Assembly (NCBI RefSeq): GCF_030848565.1
Contig: NZ_JAVDDV010000016.1
Coordinates: 1 to 64,000, forward strand
Source: Natronolimnohabitans sp. A-GB9
Lineage (GTDB): Archaea > Halobacteriota > Halobacteria > Halobacteriales > Natrialbaceae
Direction of reading: 5' to 3'
Length of the DNA: 64,000 bases
Each line of letters starts with the position of its first letter. The first letter of the stretch is position 1. The translations under genes were made by a program, and so were the position numbers. Of the stretch, positions 45,972 through 53,453 are shown piece by piece. A model generated the notes under the pieces. It did not search any database, was not told the origin of the DNA, and worked only from the letters and a program-made list of their open reading frames with translations.

Positions 45972-46193
45972 ATGACAGCCACGAGCGATTCGGACGAGCC
46001 GCAGGTACCGATCGTCTGTCCCGAGTGTGAGACGACCTCCCGCGTTCCGCTCTCGGAGGTCGCCGAGACGATCGAGCGACACAACGGAGGACTCCACGAC
46101 GGAAACGACGTCGCCGCCGTCGATCCCGACGTCGCAGACCGAATCGCCGATCTCGCCGCTGACGAACTCGGTTTACTCGAGGAGTCGGCATAA
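45972..46193 (+). CDS. Small conserved haloarchaeal protein, 73 aa
   Basis: 73 residues; VCPECETTSRVPLSEVAETIERHN near the start contains one CPEC pair, then an acidic helical part (DVADRIADLAADELGLLEE). Probably a small metal- or nucleic-acid-related protein; the second Cys pair of a zinc ribbon is missing, so zinc binding would need a dimer. Family known as hypothetical in haloarchaea. Confidence 0.7.
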   Translation: MTATSDSDEPQVPIVCPECETTSRVPLSEVAETIERHNGGLHDGNDVAAVDPDVADRIADLAADELGLLEESA

Positions 46194-46624
46194 GCGACGC
46201 GAGCCAGAGTCCGAAGCGATAGCGGCGAGAACGGATCTCGGTATCGGTCCGTCCGAGAGCCAAGTAGCGGTCGGCGCTACCGACGGAGAGACGCTCGAAT
46301 CGTCTCGAGTAAGGACCGAAGGGTGCCGGACTCGTCGTCCGAGCGATCGCGTTTCGTTACGATTCCGTCTTCGTCGGGCGAGTCGTCCAATCGGACGTCC
46401 GGTCGTTTCGAGTCCATCTTTCCTACGTACTCTTGCCGACGAGACAAGCGGTATCCTTGCAAGCGAAACCACCGCCCTGGAGGAGACAACAGCGGACAGT
46501 CCACTACTGCCGGACTGGACTAATGAGAATTCGCCGCTTCCGTCCGGCGAACCCGCTGCAATGACTGCTGTCCGGCGGTAACGCACGAACGCGAGTCCAT
46601 GTCGTCGGGACGAAAACGGAAACG
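46194..46624. other. Spacer with doubtful small frame
   Basis: A 46-residue minus-strand frame (46277-46417, MDSKRPDVRLDDSPDEDG) has plausible codon use and ends in a basic helix TLRSLLETIRASLRR; it may be a small gene but there is no independent support. A palindromic repeat half (gactgctgtccggcggta) is at 46563-46580. Confidence 0.35.
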
Positions 46625-47308
46625 CTACACGGGACTCGAGACGGCAAACGCGATGTAGAGTTGACCCAATCCAGCGAGGATCATAACGACGCCTGCGAGT
46701 TGTTCGAGACGATGGCTGTAGGCGGTGAGTCCGCCAGCGCTCGCGACGTCGGACCCGACGAGCATTCCCATCCCCGTTACGACGGTCAGCGAGAGCATCA
46801 ACAGTGCGATCACGCCGACGTACGATCCGAGAACGACCGCAGCGCCGCCAGGGGAAAACGACAGCGCCTGGACGATCACCGACAGGAAGACCGGCGCGAC
46901 ACAGCCGGCAGCAGCGACGGCATAGCCCGCGCCGAACACGCCGAATCCGAGCACGCTCGAGCGTCGCTGCGGGAGGGTAACCGACAGGGATGGCGCACGG
47001 CCGGAGAGGACGAGCACCCCGAACACCAGAAGGGCGACTCCGACGATCGGCTCGAGAACGAGGAGATCGGCAAAGGCCTGGTGGCCGATCCAGAAGGTGA
47101 CCCCGAGTAATGCGGCGAGAGTCACGATGGCCCCGATGGCGGCCACGAGCCCGCGAGCGACGGTTCCTCCGAGCGTCGGATCGTCGGTCTGGCTCGCGTA
47201 GAAGCCGACGTACCCGGGAAGGAGTGCAGCAGCACACGGAGAGAAAAACGTCGCAACCCCCGCAGTGATCGCGAAGGTGACGGCGGTGACGATTTCTATT
47301 TCGACCAT
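46625..47308 (-). CDS. ccdA: CcdA-type cytochrome c biogenesis protein
   Basis: 227 residues with six to seven membrane segments. Start FAITAGVATFFSPCAAALLPGYVGFY contains the conserved SPC and the Pro-rich turn; a second cysteine region is AAAGCVAPVFLSV near residue 125. It carries reducing power from the cytoplasm across the membrane to extracytoplasmic thioredoxins, here probably the TlpA-like protein encoded just upstream. Last gene of the operon, three bases after the previous stop. Confidence 0.9.
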   Translation of the reverse strand: MVEIEIVTAVTFAITAGVATFFSPCAAALLPGYVGFYASQTDDPTLGGTVARGLVAAIGAIVTLAALLGVTFWIGHQAFADLLVLEPIVGVALLVFGVLVLSGRAPSLSVTLPQRRSSVLGFGVFGAGYAVAAAGCVAPVFLSVIVQALSFSPGGAAVVLGSYVGVIALLMLSLTVVTGMGMLVGSDVASAGGLTAYSHRLEQLAGVVMILAGLGQLYIAFAVSSPV

Positions 47309-47311
47309 CGG

Positions 47312-47878
47312 TCAGCTGTCAATGTGTTCGGACGCGTCCTCGAGTGCTCCTTCGATGCCGGCGACCAGGTCATCCGTCGACGTGTAGCCGGTGTGTTCCC
47401 ACCAGATCCGCCCGTCCGGATCGACAGCCGCGGTCTTCGGGTAGGGGATCCCGTCGTAGGTGACTGTCAGGTCCGAATTCGGGTCGTGAGCGAGCGTCCA
47501 GTCGCCGCCACGGGATTCGAACCACTCGACGACCTCCGACTCCGAGACGCCGCGTCCGATGGGTTCGGCCGTGACCGAGACGAACTGTACTGGTTCGGCC
47601 GACAGTTCCGATTGGGTGTCGACGAGGTTCGGCATCTTCTCCGCACAGCTTTCACAGGTCGTCGCGAAGAACGTCAGGACGGTCAGTTGTTCGTCGTAGG
47701 GGACCGTCGTCGATCCGGGATCACTGCCGCGGGCCTCAAGGGCGTCGACTTCGACTGAGTCGTTGGATTCGGGGAGCTCTTCGGACGTGATCGACGGAAC
47801 GCCAGTCATGACGATCGCACCGCCACCGAGGAGTGCGCCACCGCCGAGTAGCCCTGCGAGGAGTTCCCGTCGTCGCAT
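47312..47878 (-). CDS. TlpA/ResA-like redoxin, exported
   Basis: 188 residues. Signal MRRRELLAGLLGGGALLGGG is a twin-arginine leader; then a thioredoxin fold with TFFATTCESCAEKMPNL (CESC active site near residue 77). Reduces disulfides in exported cytochrome c or copper-site proteins. Start at the ATG at 47878, two bases after the SCO1 stop. The set SCO1-TlpA-CcdA suggests haem or copper centre assembly for a terminal oxidase, though no oxidase is in the window. Confidence 0.88.
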   Translation of the reverse strand: MRRRELLAGLLGGGALLGGGAIVMTGVPSITSEELPESNDSVEVDALEARGSDPGSTTVPYDEQLTVLTFFATTCESCAEKMPNLVDTQSELSAEPVQFVSVTAEPIGRGVSESEVVEWFESRGGDWTLAHDPNSDLTVTYDGIPYPKTAAVDPDGRIWWEHTGYTSTDDLVAGIEGALEDASEHIDS

Positions 47879-47880
47879 GG

Positions 47881-48666
47881 TTATCCCTCCACGACCGCTT
47901 GGAGATCGTCGATAATATCGCTAACTGAATGCTGGGTCGCTCCGGGGTAGGCGCGCTCGACGATCCCGTTCTCGTTGACGAGGAGGATGATGTAGACGTG
48001 GGTTCCGTCGGTTCGTTCCTCCTCTTCGTTATCGTGTTGGTCGTGTCCGTCGCCGTGGTCGGTTTCGTTGTGACCGTGTCCGTCGTCGTGACTGTCGTCG
48101 TGGTGGTCCTCTTCGCCGTGCTCGTCGTCGTGGTCGTGATCTTCTAGGTGAACGGGCGTGCCGAAGTCTTCGGCGACGAGTTCGTACGCCTCGTCGTTGT
48201 CCTCCGGACGGAGGAAATGCCAGTTGTCCGCGTACGGATCGATACCGATGTTCTCCGCTTCGTCCTCGAGGACGTCCGGTGTATCGTATTCAGGATCGAA
48301 GGTGACCGCCAAAAACGAGACGTCGCCGTCGTAGCCTTCTTCCCGGGCGTCCTCTTGGCCGGTCTTGAGCATCTGAAGCAAGGCAGGACAGAGATTGTCC
48401 GGACAAGAGGTGAAAAAGAACGTCATCAACAGTGCCCGCTCACCGCGGAACTGATCATCGGTGATTGTCTCTTCGGCGAACGGATCGTGGACGCTGAACG
48501 ACGGGATCTCGTCGCCGTACGTCGGATGTGACGACTCACTCAGGTCCTGTTCTGGTGGTCCGAGAACGGCGCCGTCCGCACTGCTCTCGAGTACTCCGTC
48601 GAGACAGCCCGCAGCAGTCGCGAGTCCAGCAGCCCCAGCCGCCTGTAGATACGTTCGCCTGTCCAT
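47881..48666 (-). CDS. SCO1/SenC/PrrC family protein, Tat lipoprotein
   Basis: 261 residues. Tat lipobox signal MDRRTYLQAAGAAGLATAAGC (lipid Cys 21). SCO fold with FFFTSCPDNLCPALLQ near 85: the metal-binding cysteines are separated by four residues (CPDNLC) where SCO proteins have CxxxC. The late metal His is probably in ATQHSV near 247. A His/Asp-rich segment (HDHDDEHGEEDHHDDSHDD region, about 175-215) is inserted before the last strands and may hold copper. First gene of the three-gene operon. Role in copper delivery to cytochrome oxidase CuA site is inferred from family. Confidence 0.88.
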   Translation of the reverse strand: MDRRTYLQAAGAAGLATAAGCLDGVLESSADGAVLGPPEQDLSESSHPTYGDEIPSFSVHDPFAEETITDDQFRGERALLMTFFFTSCPDNLCPALLQMLKTGQEDAREEGYDGDVSFLAVTFDPEYDTPDVLEDEAENIGIDPYADNWHFLRPEDNDEAYELVAEDFGTPVHLEDHDHDDEHGEEDHHDDSHDDGHGHNETDHGDGHDQHDNEEEERTDGTHVYIILLVNENGIVERAYPGATQHSVSDIIDDLQAVVEG

Positions 48667-48926
48667 GTATGCCCGTTTGGCTCGACGACGAAATGAGCAT
48701 TGGTTTGATCTTCAAAACAGGAACGTATGGGGGAGCGTGATCAGGAAAACCGGGACGCAGCATCGCAGTTTTAGTATTCACGGTCGGTGCAGTGTTGGAA
48801 ACGACACACATCACTCTCGGGTCCTCGGTCACGACGTCGTCACTTCGTAAATCGCTGTCCGAACGGCGCGGTCGATCGTCGTCGCAGTCCACGGGGATTA
48901 GTATACGGAAGGTACAACACGCGCGA

Positions 48927-49103
48927 TCAATAGTAGTAGAGTTCCAGTTCGTGGCCGCAGTTCTGACAGGTCGTTTCGGTTCCCTGGAGTCGGTCCGACG
49001 CACTCTCCTCGTGAATACCTGGCCCCGGCGGTACGGACGTGTTGACCGTCGAGTTACACTCCGGGCAACCGATGTGCATATCGGGGCGATTCGACTGAGA
49101 CAT
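48927..49103 (-). CDS. 58-aa double CxxC zinc-finger microprotein
   Basis: 58 residues, start ATG at 49103, stop TGA at 48927. MSQSNRPDMHIGCPECNSTV opens it and CQNCGHELELYYY closes it; the two CPEC/CQNC pairs (residues 13, 16 and 46, 49) should bind one zinc. Haloarchaea make many such micro zinc-finger proteins, some affecting biofilm or motility. It lies at the left edge of the origin region. Conserved residues and haloarchaeal codon use support it despite the length. Confidence 0.75.
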   Translation of the reverse strand: MSQSNRPDMHIGCPECNSTVNTSVPPGPGIHEESASDRLQGTETTCQNCGHELELYYY

Positions 49104-49267
49104 GCCTAGAGTGTAGTCCGAAATACAGGATAGTTATACCAGTCGTACGTTCATCCCAACCCAGTCGTTCCGGCGTTTCGATGTCGTAAGATGCAATTTA
49201 TAGACGTCTTCGTCCGAAGGACTCGGCACGCTCGAGCGAAGCGACACAGCCGGGAGTCGGTCGGACA

Positions 49268-49711
49268 CACACCACGTTTCCGGTGAAATTCAAACAACAG
49301 CGACTATACAGTTCGACGAACAGGGTCGCCGGAATAGACGCACACACCGTGTTTCCGGTGAAGCGTGTTCACGTGGGCGGGTGGGAGCGGACGGTCGTAC
49401 CGACACACCGTGTTTCCGGTGAACGGCTGTTATCGGACGCTGGATCAGCGACCGAACACTGACTCGAGACGTATCGATCGCGCGCACACACCACGTTTCC
49501 GGTGAAACGGGGTGAACGGGGGGTGGGGTGGAGCGGAGTGGAGTAAAGTAGAACTGGATGAGGAGATAGGAGGAGAAGTAAATGAGAAGGTAGGGAGATC
49601 GATCAGGAAACGGTGGTCGTTCAGGAAACGGAACTGTAGGAGATCGAGACGATCGAATGTAGAGATCACGTGGCCAAACAGCGAAGACACACACACCACG
49701 TTTCCGGTGAA
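49268..49711 (-). repeat. ORB array, left arm, five copies
   Basis: cacaccacgtttccggtgaa or cacaccgtgtttccggtgaa at 49268-49287, 49343-49362, 49404-49423, 49487-49506 and 49692-49711, all in the same orientation. Read on the other strand they are TTCACCGGAAACGTGGTGTG. Confidence 0.85.
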
Positions 49712-49887
49712 ACGGGGTGAACAGGGGGGAGGTGGATCACTCGAGTCGATAGAGAACAACGGGATATCAATGAAACCTGACCTCCAAGCAGATAGAACGG
49801 TATTCCTGGATCAAAATCTTCCTTGCAAGATAAATCTAGCTTGAACGTGTGTCCGAATGGCCTACAATAGATGAGACTAGATATTAT

Positions 49888-49920
49888 ATTTATAGTGGAT
49901 TTATAGTAGATTTATAGTGG
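49888..49920 (+). repeat. AT-rich tandem repeats, candidate unwinding element
   Basis: Three consecutive 11-base units, atttatagtgg, atttatagtag, atttatagtgg, in the most AT-rich part of the origin. The position between the two ORB arms suits a DNA unwinding element. Confidence 0.65.
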
Positions 49921-50355
49921 GTTTGAGTGGTAAATCTATCAGCCGATTCATCTAGCCTTCGCAGGTAATAGTTAGCTATATTAATCTGCAGGACAAAAAG
50001 TCCATTGGGTCAAAAAGTAGTAATAAATGTCGACGTGAGTCGACAACATCAGTTTCACCGGAAACGCTTTTATCGTTCTACATCAGTTCGGTATCACTGT
50101 CGACGTAATCGAGTCGGGATTTCTTCATACAGAGCGTCTATCCGTCTTTTTCTGCTGTTTTCCCATCTCTTTCTGACGTATCCGTTCTCGAGGTCCGTAA
50201 TCTCTCGATTCTTCTCGAGTCGGTTTCTTCGAGGTCGGCTACGCTCCCCGCCGCGATCGCTGTCCAAAGCGAGAGATAGCGAAACTTCCGTTAATGGCCA
50301 TTATACGGGCTAATTCGATCACTTTCGATCTCGAGGGAAACTACGAACGCACCCC

Positions 50356-50582
50356 CACACCGGGTTTCCGGTGAATCTCAACCCCCGTTTCAACTGGACC
50401 CCCTCCCCCCGTTTACCCCGTTTCACCGGAAACGTGGTGTGTGTGTGTTCAATTCTGACCTCTGACTCAGAACACATTATCCGACCGTCTTAGAGCCGTT
50501 CTTCCCAGCGAATTTTCCTTCGTGAGCGGTTTTCGGTCATCGAGTCCAAACAGTAAAGACATTTCACCGGAAACGTGGTGTT
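50356..50582 (+). repeat. ORB array, right arm, three copies
   Basis: cacaccgggtttccggtgaa (50356-50375, same direction as left arm), and ttcaccggaaacgtggtgtg (50422-50441) and ttcaccggaaacgtggtgtt (50563-50582) in the opposite direction. A weaker partial copy is at 50054-50068. The last ORB ends eight bases before the orc1 ATG. Confidence 0.85.
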
Positions 50583-50589
50583 ACCCATC

Positions 50590-51795
50590 ATGTCGAGTTC
50601 CGGCGACGACCTGTTTACTCGCGACGACCCGATCTTCGAGAACAAGGAGCTACTCGAGATCAACCATCTTCCCGAAGAGGGACGGATCGTCGGCCGGGAC
50701 GACGAGATCGCCGACCTGGCCAACGCGGTCAACCCGGCGATCTTCGGACAGAGCCCGAGCAATCTGTTGATCTACGGAAAGACTGGCACCGGGAAATCCC
50801 TCTGTGCGAAACACATCTCCGAACGGCTCGTTCGGGTCGCGAAAGAAGAGGGCGTCACCGCGGAGTTCGCCTACGTCGACTGTGCCCAAGACAGCACGGA
50901 GACACAGGCGGTCCAGACGATCGCCCACTCGTTGAACGATCCCGAACTGACCGACATCAAGATCCCAGACAAAGGATTGAGTACGTCGACGTACTACAAA
51001 CGCCTCTGGACTGTCCTCGACTCTCAGTACGAGGTCGTTCTCATCATTCTCGACGAGGTCGACAAACTCGACGACGACGATATCCTGATGCAACTCTCGC
51101 GGGCCGGCGAAGCCGGAAAACTCGAGTCGTGCAAGATCGGTGTCATCGGAATCAGTAACAAGATCAAGTACAAGGATCGGATGGACGAGCGGGTCAAATC
51201 CAGCCTCTGTGAACGGGAGTTCGTTTTTCCGCCCTACGACGCAAACCAGTTGCGCGAGATCATGCAGGCTCGCAGCGACGCGTTCAAAGACGGCGTCCTC
51301 GAGCCGTCGGTCATTCCCCGAGCGGCGGCACTGGCGGCCAGGGAACACGGCGATGCACGGAAGGCGATCGACATTCTCCGTTATGCCGGCGAGATCGCTC
51401 AGTCGAACGGCAGCGAGACGGTCCGGGAAGAGTACGTCGTCCAGGCCCGCGAACGGGCCGAGACCGACCGGTTCCGGGAACTCATCCGTGGTTCGACACC
51501 CCATTCCCGGTACGTCCTCCAGGCGCTTGCGGTGCTCGCACTCAACACGCCCGACGAGGACGGGTTCCGGACCACCCGAATCTACGACGTCTACGAGGAA
51601 ATCTGCCGACAGGAAGGTTCGGATACGCTTTCGCTCCGCCGCGTGCGGGACTTGTTGAAAGAACACGCGTTCCTCGATATCATCGAGCAATCCCGCCAGA
51701 GCGGCGGCAGCGCGGAGGGAAGCTATACCGAACACCAGTTGCTCGAGGATCCAGACGTCGTACGGAAGGTGCTCGTCGAGACCGACGAGACATAG
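50590..51795 (+). CDS. orc1: Orc1/Cdc6 replication initiator (main origin)
   Basis: 401 residues from the ATG at 50590; a GTG five codons upstream overlaps the ORB and is less likely. Walker A GKTGTGKSLC near residue 63, Walker B VLIILDEVDKL near 155, sensor-1 GVIGISNK, lid HGDARKAIDILRYAGEIA near 258, winged helix at the C terminus with YEEICRQEGSDTLSLRRVRD. Closely follows the conserved start of haloarchaeal Orc1 (FENKELLEINHLPEEGRIVGRD). It binds the ORBs around it and starts chromosome replication. The ORB beside the start predicts autoregulation. Confidence 0.95.
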   Translation: MSSSGDDLFTRDDPIFENKELLEINHLPEEGRIVGRDDEIADLANAVNPAIFGQSPSNLLIYGKTGTGKSLCAKHISERLVRVAKEEGVTAEFAYVDCAQDSTETQAVQTIAHSLNDPELTDIKIPDKGLSTSTYYKRLWTVLDSQYEVVLIILDEVDKLDDDDILMQLSRAGEAGKLESCKIGVIGISNKIKYKDRMDERVKSSLCEREFVFPPYDANQLREIMQARSDAFKDGVLEPSVIPRAAALAAREHGDARKAIDILRYAGEIAQSNGSETVREEYVVQARERAETDRFRELIRGSTPHSRYVLQALAVLALNTPDEDGFRTTRIYDVYEEICRQEGSDTLSLRRVRDLLKEHAFLDIIEQSRQSGGSAEGSYTEHQLLEDPDVVRKVLVETDET

Positions 51796-51930
51796 TGGCT
51801 GTTCGATAGCGTGTGGTCTCGGTCAAGTATAGTAGCCACTGAAAGTCAATGCACACCCGATCGCACGACGGCTGTGCGATCGGTGTGTGAATCGTTTCAG
51901 TTGTTACTATAGAACGTGTTCCGTCGCCGG

Positions 51931-52019
51931 TTCCACCGGAAACCCGGTGTCCGGTCGTCTGCGACCCGATGTCTGTCTCACCGGAAATCCGGTGTTCGTT
52001 CCACCGGAAACCTGGTGTC
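51931..52019 (+). repeat. ORB-like repeats downstream of orc1, three copies
   Basis: ttccaccggaaacccggtgt (51931-51950), ctcaccggaaatccggtgtt (51978-51997) and ttccaccggaaacctggtgt (52000-52019). They share CACCGGAAA but have a more symmetrical right half than the upstream ORBs. Confidence 0.8.
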
Positions 52020-52024
52020 TACCG

Positions 52025-53242
52025 TTACTGATGGTGTTTACTGCCGGTCTTCCACGTGCGTGGCGAATCGTTCAGCCGCTCGGCACCGGTTTCGGTGACG
52101 ACGACGAGGTCTTCGATCCGGACGCCGAACCGTCCGTCGAGATAAATCCCTGGCTCGACGGAAAACACCATTCCCGGTTCGAGTTCGCGGTCGCTGTCTC
52201 CGACGATGTATGGCGGTTCGTGGACCTCGAGGCCGACCCCGTGGCCCGTTCGATGAACGAACGCGTCGCCGTATCCCGCCGCTTCGATGACGCTTCGCGC
52301 AGCGCGATCGATCGCGCCCGCGGTCGCCCCGGGCTCGACCGTCTCGACTGCAACTCGTTGGGCCTCGAGAACGGTGTCGTGTACGCGTTCGTACTCGTCC
52401 GGTGGCTCACCGATGACCATCGTTCGGGTCTGATCGCCGGGGTAGCGTCCCGTTCCACCGTCGAGATCGGCCGCCACGAACGCGCCGAAATCGAGCACGA
52501 TCGGGTCTCCAGACTCGATCTTGCGGTCTCCGCTGTGATGGTGTGGGCGTGCGCCGTTCGGGCCCGACGCGACGATCGTCTCGAACGCCGACTCGCCGCC
52601 GCCTTCGGCTGTGAGCAGCCGGTCGATCTCGTCGGCCAGTTCTGCTTCGGTCGTTCCGACGAGGTCGGTCCCACGCGAGCGAATCTCGAGCGAGACGCGA
52701 TCGGCGATCCGCCCGGCCCGCCGGAGCGCCTCGAGTTCGACGTCGTCTTTTCGAATCCGTAACTCCTCGAGGACGGTACTCGCGAGTCCGTACGTCGCGT
52801 CGGGCGCACACGCCCGGAGATCCTGACTGAATGTGGCCCACAGGCGATCGTCGACGAGAATCGTCAGCGACTCGGCCGCTGTCACGTCGCTTTCGGCCGT
52901 CCCGTCCGCCAAATGGTGTGTCCCGTCGGCTCGTGGGAGCAGTTCCGCGAGCACGTCGTCGACGAGTTCGACGGGGTCGTCCGCGTCGTCCCAGAGACGC
53001 ACCTCCAGCGTGGGTTCGTCGATCGGAAGCGCTTCGAGCTGTTGGTCGTACATCGCCGGCGCGACGACGACGGGATCGCCGACCTGCGGCACGAACAGCA
53101 AGAGGTGTCGTTCGGACGGCGACTCCTCGAAACCGGTGAGATAGGTGAAGTTCGGACTCGGAAAACAGACGACCAGCGACGCATCGACGCGCTCGAGGCG
53201 GCGCCGGCAGGCCGCGATGCGGCGTTCGAAGACGGATGCCAT
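52025..53242 (-). CDS. M24 family metallopeptidase (Xaa-Pro aminopeptidase-like)
   Basis: 405 residues. N-terminal creatinase-like domain (about 1-170, with NFTYLTGFEESPSERHLLL) and a pita-bread catalytic domain. Metal ligands appear in order: VLDFGAF, GDQTRTMVIG, HRTGHGVGLEVHEPP, VFSVEPGIYL and GVRIEDLVVV, so it should be active. Cleaves N-terminal Xaa-Pro bonds or dipeptides. It ends only five bases from the last ORB and is convergent to orc1. Confidence 0.92.
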   Translation of the reverse strand: MASVFERRIAACRRRLERVDASLVVCFPSPNFTYLTGFEESPSERHLLLFVPQVGDPVVVAPAMYDQQLEALPIDEPTLEVRLWDDADDPVELVDDVLAELLPRADGTHHLADGTAESDVTAAESLTILVDDRLWATFSQDLRACAPDATYGLASTVLEELRIRKDDVELEALRRAGRIADRVSLEIRSRGTDLVGTTEAELADEIDRLLTAEGGGESAFETIVASGPNGARPHHHSGDRKIESGDPIVLDFGAFVAADLDGGTGRYPGDQTRTMVIGEPPDEYERVHDTVLEAQRVAVETVEPGATAGAIDRAARSVIEAAGYGDAFVHRTGHGVGLEVHEPPYIVGDSDRELEPGMVFSVEPGIYLDGRFGVRIEDLVVVTETGAERLNDSPRTWKTGSKHHQ

Positions 53243-53453
53243 CGGTAGTTCGTCGTTCGGCCGAGAGCGAAAAGAAGGTTGGTTCGCTCGGACGACCTCG
53301 AGGGGGAACGTCTCTGTCTCTCTTTCGACGTGTGGCCTCGTCAGTCCGATCGGCCTGACAGTCCGTCGGATTTCGTTCGTACTGGGACGGTATTAGATCC
53401 CATGCGGATGCAGGCCGCGAATCAACCCGCGATGAGGCTGTCACTTGCAGCGA
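53243..53453. other. Divergent promoter region of M24 peptidase and otsA
   Basis: 211 bases, probably two promoters. No repeat recognised. Confidence 0.35.

Larger units (their letters stand above)
49104..50589. other. Chromosomal-type replication origin (class 3 repeats)
   Basis: Holds nine ORB-like elements of one class on both strands, flanked by G-strings (for example gggg runs at 49507 and 49720), and a strongly AT-rich interval (about 49800-50030) lying between the left and right arms. Left-arm ORBs face one way, right-arm copies mostly the other, the arrangement of known haloarchaeal and Sulfolobus origins. The orc1 gene starts at the right end. Purine-rich sequence lies between 49507 and 49660. 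I regard this as the best origin candidate in the window. Confidence 0.8.

Noticed and set aside
46173-47237. 354-codon frame over ccdA and its downstream spacer
   Set aside because: Arg-rich shadow of ccdA with no recognisable domain.
49268-49711. Repeats at the origin as a CRISPR array
   Set aside because: Spacing is irregular (42-186 bases between copies) and both orientations occur around orc1; they match the pattern of origin repeats.
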